From Archivesica marissinica (taxonomy: Eukaryota; Mollusca; Bivalvia; Venerida; Vesicomyidae), in the NCBI GenBank assembly GCA_014843695.1, contig CM026387.1, positions 66,756,139-66,820,138 on the forward strand: a stretch of DNA of 64,000 bases. Reading direction: 5' to 3'. Shown here piece by piece: positions 38,623-49,700 of this stretch (within the stretch, counting starts at the first letter, position 1; every line of letters starts with the position of its first letter). The notes below the pieces were generated by a model that saw only the letters and a program-made list of their open reading frames with translations, searched no databases and had not been told where the DNA came from. The position numbers and the translations under genes were made by a program.

Positions 38623-39142
38623 GTTATGTAATTAATTTATTAGTCGCCTGCCGGTGGCGAAGCATGTGACTAAATACTTTTAGAAGCCTCTGTGAAAGGA
38701 GGAATTACTAGATGTGAGTCGATGCACTTGATTGGAGTACAATTGGTTTCGAGAGGTAACGCATATGTGATGTGTCCATTCTTCTCCTACTTAGTATCTG
38801 TGCATTTTGTTAAATCGCAGGGAACATTCAGGCTATTGTCCCATAGGTGACATGAGGGCCCATGAAGAAATCCTAGTAGTGGTGTATCCATAAACAGAGA
38901 GTGCATCGCTGTGTTTATAGTGTTATTACATAACAGCAACCATACATGTATACACATTCTATAAATATCCATAATACAACAGTGTAGCTTCCCTCTGGGT
39001 GTAGTCCTATTGTTCCCACTTATATAAAATTAGGTAAAAAGGGGTGTGGGAATAAGAGGATTTGTGTTGCAGTGTGTTTAAGAGTGTTTAAGATCAAATA
39101 CAATCAAACGGACGGACAGACACGCAGGCAGACAGCAACTAT

Positions 39143-39796
39143 CAGGGGCGTAGCTAGCCCTCTACCCATGTGGATTCATAATTGTACTAGGGGGGTCCGG
39201 GGGCATGCCCCCCGAAATATTTTTGAAACAATGGTGCATTCTGGGCGTTCTGAGGTGCATTATTTAGTACTGGAAATTTGAAAGTTTTATGATCATAAAT
39301 CAACAAATAAACCCTTTACTCGGCAGGTTTTTTCACTCTAAAATAGAGCTGAAATATCAAACAAATACAAGCCCCGATTGTCTAACAGAAGTCTAATTTG
39401 CTGTCCTTTTTGCCAGCGAACTGCATGATTACATGTTCAATGTCAATGTCCATATGTGTGTAGCTATGCATCATTGCTAGCCCAGACAGGCGTTCAGTGG
39501 ACATAGTAGACCTCATATAGTTCTTCAATCTTCTCATGATGCTGAACGACCTCTAAGCTGAAGCTGTTGAAACCGGCATGGTGATAAGCACCACCAGACA
39601 TGTGTCAATGTCCGGGTGTAAAGTTTTGTTTGTGTCCTTCAGAAGGCTATTTAATCCGGCAAGGCACGTTATAATATGAGTATGTAGTCAAGTACGCATA
39701 CTGCAACTTTGGCTGAATTGCAACTTTGGCCGAATTTCCCCCCCAGAATCATGTTGGATTCAGCCGCGTACTCGCGTATAGGCAGCTACGCGCCTG
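39143..39796 (-). mobile_element. Internally deleted hAT element
   Basis: The termini CAGGGGCGTAGCTAG (39143) and CAGCTACGCGCCTG (39783-39796) are inverted. CAGGGGCGTAGC is a familiar hAT-type terminus. ACTAT flanks both sides (39138-39142, 39797-39801), a 5 bp direct repeat. The inside still holds a transposase C-terminal remnant on the minus strand. Confidence 0.75.
39390..39659 (-). pseudogene. hAT transposase C-terminal dimerisation remnant
   Basis: The minus frame reads LHPDIDTCLVVLITMPVST, then a stop where the usual Glu of the SAERSFS motif should be, then RSFSIMRRLKNYMRSTMS and TERLSGLAMMH. This is the hAT dimerisation signature (ZMYM-like subgroup in my judgement). The in-frame TAG (39553-39555) and the lack of the upstream catalytic part make it dead. 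Confidence 0.8.
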
Positions 39797-40223
39797 ACTA
39801 TATATATGCATACCATGAACCTGTAACCACCAACAACAAGACTTTGTCCACCGCGTTTGTTGCGGACAAACTCAATTTGAACGTGTGCATTCGCCAAAAA
39901 TTTGGAATGGTCATTTACCTATGAAGTGGGAATAAGAGTACTACTGGACAACAGCAAGTGGGAATAAAAGTATTAAACCCCCCTCTGTATCCTACATCCA
40001 TTAAACTCCATACGCGTGCATTTCCCAATGTAACTATTGATCCCCTGGCGCAGAATTGTTAATTACGCAGGTATATATCTGACACGTGACCTGTGATTCC
40101 ATTGAATAAATCGCGGTATTAATATACTTATTAGTTGCTTATTCCGTCCTGCAACGTCATCATTCTGTCGTTCACACGTGACCAGTGGCAATCGATAAAG
40201 ATGACAGAGTGACTAGATACGCC

Positions 40224-40374
40224 TAGCCTGGGTTCCAGTCTGTCGATTTTTCACTTTTTAATTTCTAGCCAAAAATGACATATTGATATGTTCAGAGACT
40301 CAATACAGTCTTGGTGTTAAAATATATTTATTTGACTGACCAGGCAAAATATATCGACGCCTGTTCCCAGGCTA
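40224..40374. mobile_element. MITE family with 9 bp TSD, copy 3
   Basis: TAGCCTGGG...CCCAGGCTA is flanked by AGATACGCC (40215-40223) and AGATACACC (40375-40383), eight of nine bases identical. The orientation is the same as copy 1. Confidence 0.9.
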
Positions 40375-40589
40375 AGATACACCGTAAAAACATCGTAGTC
40401 TGTGTGGGATAATGAGAAATCAGAAATTATCCAAGGAAGCAACGGTATAATTATAATTTGCTGACCAATACAATACTCCCATTCATGCAGAATAACTGAC
40501 CTGGCATTCAATGCCTTACACTGCGCTTATAACGCCAATTTCCTTAATCATAATAACGTCAACGTCTTCCTTTGTGTCCACTGTTATTT

Positions 40590-40831
40590 ATATAAATTTA
40601 TTTTAGCTCGATTGCGAAACAAGTTCTTACAACTTATATTAATCACTCTCGAGACCTCATTCATAGTGGAAACCATCGCCACGAGGGAGAGAGAAGAGGC
40701 AACGTGGAAATTAACGTGGAATTTATACCTTGCCTAAGGGCACAATCGTAACGGCTCCAGCGGGGCTCGAACCCCGGACCTTTCGCACCTGAAGCGAACG
40801 CGCATCCACTGCCGCGCTATCACGACTTCCA
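40590..40831 (-). mobile_element. SINE family A, near full length
   Basis: Reverse-oriented, with a short internal duplication (AACGTGGAAATTAACGTGGA). Head: GGGCTCGAACCCCGG, CGCGCTATCACGACTTCC. Confidence 0.85.
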
Positions 40832-41290
40832 CGACGTTCACTTGTGTCCACTGTTTCTCCTGATATGAACCATATAGAAATCATATGGGCTGAATTGGGA
40901 CGGAGGGCCAGGTCCAATCACCATATTTATATCATAAATAACCCACGCCATGCACTTTTGTTAAAATGGCAACGTATTTTAAATGCACCCGTGGATACAA
41001 CATTACGTCAATTCAATGAAACGACGCATTCTCCAATCCCTCCAATCACGGAGGTCACACTGGTTACAGAACTGTTTTAATAACGTATTGGTGCTCTTAA
41101 ATCAGTATTTTTAATATCGCCTAAAATTGTTAAATAACTTTACAATTTCTGGATTTTTCATTTTGACCGCTTCATAAACGCATGCATCACGTGACTGTTT
41201 CCCCATGTAAAATAGCCTCCCAAATCATTCATAAGATATTCAAGCTTTGAACCATTGTCTCTTGATAAACGTTGTTTCTTAATAGACGTG

Positions 41291-41386
41291 TTAAGGTGTA
41301 TTAAAGCACCAACACGAGATCTCGGTTTAAAGTCACATCTGAAAGACTTAATTGTATTAGGGTCAGCCGGGGAATCGAACTTGCAG
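41291..41386 (-). mobile_element. SINE family B fragment
   Basis: AAAGCACCAACACGAGATCT to GGTCAGCCGGGGAATCGAAC. It directly adjoins a plus-oriented family A copy. Confidence 0.7.
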
Positions 41387-41395
41387 CTTTCAATG

Positions 41396-41626
41396 TGGAA
41401 GTCGTGATAGCGCAGTGGATGCGCGTTCGCTTCAGGTGCGAAAGGTCTGGAGTTCGAGCCCCGCTGGAGCCGTTACGATTGTGCCCTTAGGCAAGGCATT
41501 TAAATTCCACGTTGCCTCTTCGTGCCTCGTGGCGATGGATTCCATCAGGAATGAGGTCTCGAGAGTGATTAATATAAGTTGCAATAACTTGTTTCGCAAT
41601 CGAGCTAAAATAAATTTGTATAAATT
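41396..41626 (+). mobile_element. SINE family A, full length
   Basis: Intact A box (ATAGCGCAGTGGATGCG) and B box (GAGTTCGAGCCCCGC). The body ends AAATAAATTTGTATAA. It is a good reference copy for the family. Confidence 0.9.
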
Positions 41627-42277
41627 AAGCTTTCAATAACTTTTGTTAAATGAGTTATCTTATTTTATCATTATTATTATTATTTCAATAGAAATGCTAA
41701 TTCATTATGTGCGTTAATAAAAGGAGTATAATTTTATAAGTTTCTATTCTATATATCTATCTTTAAATAAAGTCAGGCTCATCGCGGGGATGTAGACAGT
41801 ATGCATGTCAAACCGCAGATATATGAGAAGGGTGAAAAGCTAAAAGCAAGATATGAAAAACATGTTGGGTTAAAAACTAGGCAGAACAACTAGGGGCATT
41901 CATGATCAATACGACAAACAGCCAAACAATAAGCTGCTCTGGGGTGGGGCGTCAGGAGGGAGATGGTTCCAATGAAAAATAGTTCAAGGGAAAAAAAGAA
42001 AACTTGCAATACATGTAGTCTGTTGTTGCTGTAATTAACATATAGCTCAAAGAATGACAGTGTCAATACGCCGAAGGTAACACTAGAGGTACGATAGCAG
42101 TCAGTCAGATGCTCTTCGCTGGACACCTTCAACTTGATTGATCAGTGTTTAAATATGTGGCGACAACATTTCGGAGCCATAATCCAGCTGGGTCTCACTA
42201 TGGTCTGGTAATCAATGTATTTAAGGGGTTCGGATATATCAAATAACCTAATACACGTAAAACACACACAAATAACC
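41627..42277. other. Intergenic DNA without clear features
   Basis: A short ATT-type microsatellite near 41670 is the only visible structure. Confidence 0.45.
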
Positions 42278-42412
42278 TGTGTGTGTATAACGTTTATTTA
42301 TCGTCGCTACCGGTTGCCCATATGAGCGACACCTCCTGAAGTGATTAGTTATTTTAGATTTTTAGATCTCGGTTTAAAGTCCCAACTTAAAGACTGTTCA
42401 TTTTATTAGGGT
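42278..42412 (-). mobile_element. SINE family B, internally deleted
   Basis: GTGTGTATAACGTTTATTTA to the TAAAGACTGTTCATTTTATTAGGGT segment (landmark GACTGTTCATTTTATTAGGG). The middle of the body is missing. Confidence 0.7.
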
Positions 42413-42486
42413 AAACAATAACCTGTCAATAGGTCAACAAATAAAGCAAGATAATCATTAGGGTTATTTGTTGACTTTCAAAATTC

Positions 42487-42641
42487 TTTTACTGTATTGT
42501 ATGTGTTTATAGTGAGGTTTTACTGCATTGTATGTGTTTATAGTGAGGTTTTACTGCATTGTATGTGTTTATAGTGAGGTTTTACTGCATTGTATGTGTT
42601 TATAGTGAGGTTTTACTGCATTGTATGTGTTTATAGTGAGG
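42487..42641. repeat. Minisatellite, 5 x 31 bp
   Basis: TTTTACTG(C/T)ATTGTATGTG starts at 42487, 42518, 42549, 42580 and 42611. Copies are virtually identical. Confidence 0.95.
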
Positions 42642-42904
42642 TGTATCTCTCAGGATTAGCATGCATGCTGTTGATGGCTTCCATCATATAATAATTCGAT
42701 AATTTACTGACACAAGGACATATCCTCTTAATTATCGATTTATATTTCATTGAATGAACACTGAAAGCATTATTATCAAAAATTGCCAAAAAATACAAAT
42801 TGCCCCATTTTCACCAGAAATACAAATGAGCAATAATGATCAAATAATTTTGTCAAAATACAAGACATAACTTAAATCATATTAAACCGCGTTAAAAATA
42901 TGCG

Positions 42905-43073
42905 TTTGTGATTTTACATTAATTTATCGTCATGAGCAATGCCGAGATTGATCATTTTAGAGGAGAGTGCAATTATAGGGCCTACAGAGATCCATGCACT
43001 TCTACACGGACGGTAAAACACAGACACGAGACCTCGGTTTAAAATCCAATACTGTGATCAGGGTCAGACGCGT
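42905..43073 (-). mobile_element. SINE family B, diverged and deleted
   Basis: TTTACATTAATTTATCGTC, GAGATTGATCATTTTAGAGG and CACGAGACCTCGGTTTAAA remain. It lies just upstream of the DBHS gene. Confidence 0.6.
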
Positions 43074-43206
43074 AAACTTGATATTTTAAATCCTCTGTTC
43101 GCTCATTGGCAAACGGGTAATTACGGAAACTAACGGATATTCACGGATCTGACGAGAATTTCCGACCCACGCCACCGAAATCACCGGAAATCGATCCACG
43201 ATTGGA

Positions 43207-43217
43207 CGCCATCTTTG
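43207..43217 (+). promoter_or_regulatory. YY1-like CGCCATCTTTG element near the DBHS start
   Basis: CGCCATCTTTG, the reverse of the YY1 core AAGATGGCG, lies 40 bp before the ATG. In animals such elements sit at or just after transcription starts of housekeeping genes, so the 5' UTR may be very short. A TTTTTGCAG just before the ATG could alternatively be a splice acceptor. Confidence 0.35.
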
Positions 43218-43256
43218 AGAAAGAAAAATAAAACAGATAATTATTTTTGCAGAAAT

Positions 43257-43757
43257 ATGGCCTCAGCAGTCGGTAAAACACCTCCAAAACCTACGCCAGC
43301 AGTTAAAGAAGAAGTGACGCCCCAAAACAAGCCAAATCAGAATGAAGTAAAATCACAAGAAAAGGAAAAGAATGGTGACAAAAATCAAGGACCAGAGAAA
43401 CAAAAGGGTCGTGAAAACCGGTTTCAATCTGAGAACAGATTTCAAAATCGCAGAGGCGGTAGAAATCCTAACCAGAGATTTGGTGGGCGTGGTGGTGGTA
43501 ATCAACCAAGAGAACCTTATCGCGAAAGCAGTGACAATCCGTTTGCAGGAAATCCATTTGCAGATCAAGGAGATTTCTATGGTGAACAAAATGAAGGCCC
43601 CAAAGAACCAAAAAAATTTACAGGTCGATGTAGACTGTTTGTGGGCAACATTACACCAGATGTTACGGAAGAGCAGTTTAAGGAAATGTTCACACCTTTT
43701 GGAGAAGTCTCGGAATTGTTTGTAAATGCAGCTAGAGGTTTTGGATTCATCAGATTG
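43257..43757 (+). CDS. NONO: DBHS gene exon 1: N-terminus and first half of RRM1
   Basis: Residues 1-167. The start is the ATG of [12 protein letters not shown]. Upstream in-frame sequence has no ATG. The region has a [18 protein letters not shown]rg/Gly patch, an [12 protein letters not shown] repeat and then RRM1 with RNP2 (RLFVGN) and RNP1 (RGFGFIRL). The donor cuts directly after RNP1 (TTG|GTACGT). Confidence 0.92.
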
Positions 43758-46700
43758 GTACGTTTTAAAATATTGATGAAAATATTAAAAACAATAAATT
43801 TACCCCGAATTCAAGTGATTTCGTATAATCCCTTGTTCCTCTAATGGTAGTTTCGTATACTAGTGCATTCGTATAATCACAGGTTCATATGATTGATTTA
43901 ATAGTACTGCATTATAATAATTATTATATTGACATACAAATCTGTGTATCTATTGCTGCTCGTCATGTATGGCGTCGTTGGTGGTTGCTGATGATCTCTC
44001 GTAGTAATTGCGTAGAACTTGTCGTCCTCGTACTTGTCCCATGCGTCAAATAGTCTTCCTTGATGTGAAGAGCATATTTATACATGAATCAAGGGCTTGG
44101 ACATATGGCATGGCTCAGCTCTACAGCTGATAAAATACGAGCATACAAGCCAGCATCACAAATGTTTGAGCCGACCAATCAAGGTGTGAAAAATAATATA
44201 TTCTCCAGTAATTGATTAATTTGTCAACAGCCCATCTCCTAATTGGCGTAGGTGTGATAATATACTATTAGACAAATCCACCACAATGTTTCACTCGATA
44301 TTGCCTTGAATTGCGGCTGATTCGGACCATAGCTGATTCAGACCAGATCAGTGGCTGATTCGGACCAGATAGTGACTTATTCGTACCACTCGAAAAACTT
44401 CTAATTTTGTTATAAAATTTGCATTGATTTCATACTTAAACCAAACATCAGTGGCTGATTCGTGGGTCACGAGACATCTCGACCCCAGGACATCTCGGCC
44501 CAGGACATCTCGACCCCAAGCCATCTCATCCCAGGACATCTCGACCCCAGAATACCCAAGACATTTCGACCCCAAGTCAATGTTTGCCATATAGGTGTGA
44601 AAAGTATTTTACAGGTAGCCAGTGACAATAAAAATATATTGTCTCTGCTTATTGATAAAATAAGCATGGAATTGACAAGAATACATATTTTTTAAAGATT
44701 TATTATGAATTCATAACGTAATATAACGACATAACATACACAATGTATATATATCAGTGTGTGTGTTTCCAGCCCTCACAACAAGAGTGTGAAATTCGTG
44801 AAGTCTAATCAGGGCTTACACTCTCCACGTTGCTAAAACGAGTGTTAACAGTTAGCAAGGAGACACACACACACATATATATAATCCAAGACAGTGAGCA
44901 CATACAGCACTTAGTTTTACTGTTCTTTACATCCTAAAACGAGTATTAACAGTTATCATGGAGACACACACATATATAATCCAAGACAGTGAGCACATAC
45001 AGCACTTAGTTTTACTGTTCGTCAGCCTCAGCTCGCATACATACATTGCAGGTGAACTCCAATGTGATGAGCCGTTTCTTGGCCCTGTAGTAGTCAGTTT
45101 GGTCAATACCTAAAACATACATATTCAGAAAATTGAAAATAAAAATAAATAAAAAATATATATATATTTTCCGATACTAAAATATGTATCTTTCGTTTTC
45201 ATGATACTTGAAGCAAAAACTAATTTCATTTTTCATGAAAAGCAATTCAAAATAGGTCGGTTTACATGATTATTCTTTAATCCAGTTTGGCACACTTCAA
45301 ACCACGGCGCCGTCCGGTGACACGTGTGGGTGTTACAATGTGATTAACTTATTTATGATGCATCAGACTGCAATTCCCTTTGAAGTGCCGAAAATGTATT
45401 TAATGAATATATATTATTCTGAAATTCAACATATTATCATGATTATATCAACTAACTTACTACCAATGTACTTACCGGTGTAGCAGTGTTGTATCATTTC
45501 AAGTTTAAACTATTCTGATCTCAGATTTATTACTATTGAAATTCTGATGTACTTACCAGTGTCTCGGGTTTCTAAGGCTTCTAAACTATTACATCATACT
45601 TACCGTGTATTCTACACTATTATATTATACTTACCAGTGTTGCATGTACGATGCTGCCACTTTTCGCAGACATCGCACGAGATAGCATGTTGTAAACGAC
45701 GCACGGCAACGCCACACTCAATACATAAGTCTGACATTATGACAGACGTATGCACAAACGTATGCGAAGACTTAATATTGATACAATATTTCTGTAGGTA
45801 TATATACGTTCTAGCGGAAAATGAGCAAATGTTGAGTGAATATTGTGTGAAATCAATTAAACTTGCACACCAAAGATGTGGTACCCATAATCTGCCGTAA
45901 TTAACATGATTGTACAAACATTTAGCTTGACTGGCGATTAGCTTCTTTGATGATGTATCCCTTTCATGTGTTATTAACGACACAAATTAATTATGGTGAA
46001 CGGCCATCAAATATCAAATTTTCAGCAATTTACAAAAGAACATAGTAGTTCACATTCATACACATCATATACATCGTGATTATTCCAAAAGAATAATATT
46101 TATAATTATTTGTATCATATACATGCGTGCATTGAATACACATTTTATATTTGGGGTTGAGATGTCCTGGGGTCGAGATGTCTCAGCCTTTTTGGGCCAT
46201 CTGGGGTCGAGATGTCTTGGGGGTGGACTTGGGGTCGAGATGTCCTGGGTTCGAGATGTCTGGCAGCCGGACCAGATAAGTGGCCGATTCGGACCAGATT
46301 TTCATATTCGTATATTAATGAAATATTAACCTCGGACATCAGTGGCTGATTCGGACCAGATTTTGAATAATGGGAAATGGTGGTGGAGATACCTGATTCA
46401 TTTGCAACTAAAAAATAATCACAACACGTAGGACATTTTGTTTTATTTTTTAATGATAGCACATTTGGCCAATGGCCAGTCTAGCACATGAGCATCATAT
46501 ATAACACAACAAGGTACATTTTTATTATCATCACCATGGTAGCAGGGTCACATGACTTGACTCATTGAATAAGATCTTTTCTAAATCGTTTACTAATTTA
46601 CCCTCCTTCAGCTGTGTGGGGATAACTTTTTCCTCCGAATATAGCAATGCCACAAGAAGGTAAAAAGGTAGATTGCCCTGATCTGGTCCGAGTTAAATAT

Positions 46701-49700
46701 TTCATTAATATGAAAATCTGGTCCGAATCACCCACTGGCACTGATCTGGTCCGAATCAGGCACTGATGTCCGAGTTAAATATTGAAGTTTTTCGAATGGT
46801 CCGAATCAGCCACTGCGAATCAGCCATTAATCTGGTCCGAATCAGCCATTAATCTGGTCCGAATCAGCCACTGATATCTGAGTTAAATATTTCATTAATA
46901 TACAAATATTTACATATCTTGAGTTAAATATTTCATTAATATACAAATATTTACATCCTTTTATCGTCTAAATGCAAACAAAACCAGTTTTCTAAGTCTA
47001 CATATCTGGATAAGTATGAAATCAATGCTAATTTTATAACAAAATTAGAAGTTTTTCGAGTGGTCCGAATCAGCCACTGATCTGGTCCGAATCAGCCACT
47101 GATCTGGTCCGAATCAGCCATGGTCCGAATCAGCCAAGTACCATTGCCTTGTATACAAAGAAGTAGTTATACGAAACCAATGACACCCTTTACCCCACCA
47201 AGCTGATTGTGGGTATTTAGAAATATCTTATGTAATCTTGAGCCAGGTTATTGGGATGTTGGGTTCAATGTCTACATCCCCAAGAGAGGTTTGCCATTAT
47301 AGAATGGCTTTCTATGCATCATTAACGCTGGTAAATCTTCATATGCCCAGGTATTTCAGAGGAACACAATTCAACTTTATACCGCCAAACAATCGGTAAC
47401 GAATAATATTGGCAGGCACAGTCTAAAACAGTGTAGTAATCTAAAATGTTACATGCAAGTTGAGAAGATAAAAAGATCTTCAAAGCTATAGTTAAAAGCA
47501 GACAGTCTAAAGTTATGGACAGCGATTCCATTTTACGTCTGAAAATGATTGACGAATGTCCAACATGTAATATGTGGAATTCCCACGGATGTCCAATATT
47601 TGACTGGTATGTCGAATTTTGATGCATCGGACGTCCATAAAAAAAGTACTAAAATAGGGAGAATTTTTGTTTACAATTTCTGGAACGTTCACGGCCGTAA
47701 ACTTAGAAAAAATAGAAAAAGATTCACGGGACATTCACGAACCAACGCTAAAATTAATATCTAATATGAATGATTGTGTATATTGGGACCACAGATAAAC
47801 ATTGGATGTCCCAACATAATCAACGAAAACGCATATAATTCGGGGAAATACATGTCAGGGCTGTACAAATATTTTTCAAGGCCACTTGTCCAGGACAAGT
47901 GACTTTCAAAAAGCCACTTGTCCTGACCAGGATGCCACTTGTCCAATAATATTTTGCCAAAACAGCAATTAAAAATGTGATATCATATGTATCTTTACGT
48001 ATAGGCTAATTGAGACATAGACAAGATCATGATTAAGATGATTTAATTCAGTTTTTACTCTTATTTACATAAATTATCTAAATAAATAAAGAATCATTAT
48101 TACACACAAACTAATAATAATTATTTACAACACCGGTCACACACATTTCTTAACACTTATGCCCGTGGACATGACGACCGCCTTTGCCACAGGCAAGCCA
48201 GTGCCTGGTGGCCTTCTCAGCATCAAAGTCTTGCAGAGAAGGCCCAGTTCTCTTCAGTTCACTTAATGGCACTCGGGCTGGTCCTTAATAGTCTGGCGTA
48301 CACCTCACTGCTCTGCTGCTGTTGCCTCATAAACACCTTCAACTGCACATACTCCGTCTGAATCTGGCTGTGACTAGCCTCAGGGAACACAGCCATCATA
48401 CGATTCAGGATGTCCTGTAGATCTTCTTTTCCGTGGCTGGCCAGCTGATGTCGCTCACTTGGGACGGACCTGTAGTCCAGGGCCTAGAAGGACTTCAGTG
48501 GTTTCTGGAACCTGCAAATATACATGCATATCACTACATAATTATGAATTCAAAATGGAATTATCAGTGAGTGTACTCATTCAATACTCAATATTTTTAG
48601 CCTCCCCACTTTCACTTTCATCTTCACTTTTCCGTTTAGAACTAAAGAATTTAAGTAAACTCATATTGATCTTAACATGGCAGCGCAGTTTAATAGAATA
48701 ATTAATATGGACGAAATGTGCAGGGTCCGATAGTTATTTACACTATATTCTATATAAAATTGAGTAAATCATATCGGTTGGCTGATCTTGAACTTTAATT
48801 GCTCTAATTATATCATGAAATTAAAAAACACAACTTACCTCTTTAAAAATATTGACGTTTTCTGCGCCTCGGCAAAAAAGACAGAATTGACGCGTGTATC
48901 GGCGAATATTAGTGATGTGCATCGGTTTCAAAATCCATAATCGGAATAATCGGATGGGTGAACCTATTAGATAATCGATTATTAATCGGGCAAAATCAAT
49001 CTATCCAGTTTGTGAGTTTAAAAATGTATTTAGCACTTACAACTTACATTTTACTAACTTACGCCATCTAACTTACTATATATCTATGTACTAGACTTTA
49101 AGTTAGTGGACTGCCACCTGCTATAAAATTAGTTTTTAAGTTAATGTAGGACAAAAAGCTTAGTGAATATATAGTAACATACTAATAAAAGTCTAGTACT
49201 AGATGTTGGTAAGAATTGTTGATGTAAATGTGTTTGCTAATAAAATACAGCCAATATTAAATTGGATTTTTCATTTATTTGAACTAACAAACACCAACTG
49301 GGCATCAAATGGAAAGAGTACAGGTATATGGTAAGCACCAGCTACATTTCAGAGACTCTAACTCATAGACTACAATAGCATTGCCTAGGATTAATCACCA
49401 GTATAGTTTCCTGTTCATTCCCAGGAAAATAAACATGTCTACAAGCACAGGATTTAGTCTCGATCTTTTCTTACTGACAATGTTCCCTGCAAGACTAAAA
49501 ACTCTCTCAGACGGTACTGAACTTGCAGGTACGGCTAAAATTGCTTTGGCTATTATAGCAAGTCTAGGATATTAGATTTTCTGTCAAAAAAGATGATTAT
49601 GTCACTTGTCCGGGACTAACGTTTTGAAATTAGCCACTTGTCTGCCTTAATTTTCGACTTGTCCCGGGCGTCGGGCGATAGGATTTGTACAGACCTGCAT

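Larger units (their letters stand above)
44309..47142 (-). mobile_element. Mutator-like element with 130 bp TIRs carrying a PHD gene
   Basis: Terminal inverted repeats lie at 44309-44438 and 47011-47142. Both contain two or three units of GGCTGATTCGGACCAGATCA and an AAACTTCTAATTTTGTTATA segment. Flanks ATTGCCTTG (44300-44308 and 47143-47151) form a perfect 9 bp direct repeat, as expected for the Mutator superfamily. The inside holds a second set of inverted arrays and a minus-strand PHD-finger gene. No transposase catalytic domain is present, so the element is non-autonomous. Confidence 0.75.
47856..49697 (-). mobile_element. hAT element (1.84 kb) with 5 bp TSD
   Basis: The ends CAGGGCTGTACAAAT (47856) and ATTTGTACAGACCTG (to 49697) are inverted, with subterminal CCACTTGTCC repeats in both. 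CATGT flanks both ends (47851-47855, 49698-49702). The minus strand holds a hAT dimerisation remnant at 49395-49574. The rest is degenerate. Inside, TAGTGATGTGCATCGG at about 48910 looks like one end of another hAT nested in it. Confidence 0.8.

Noticed and set aside
41396..41470. Functional tRNA-Leu gene
   Set aside because: It is the head of SINE family A, repeated at many places with the same downstream body.
43215..43256. Upstream N-terminal extension of the DBHS protein
   Set aside because: It would need a TTG start. The ATG at 43257 is the first normal start and gives a plausible MASAV N-terminus.
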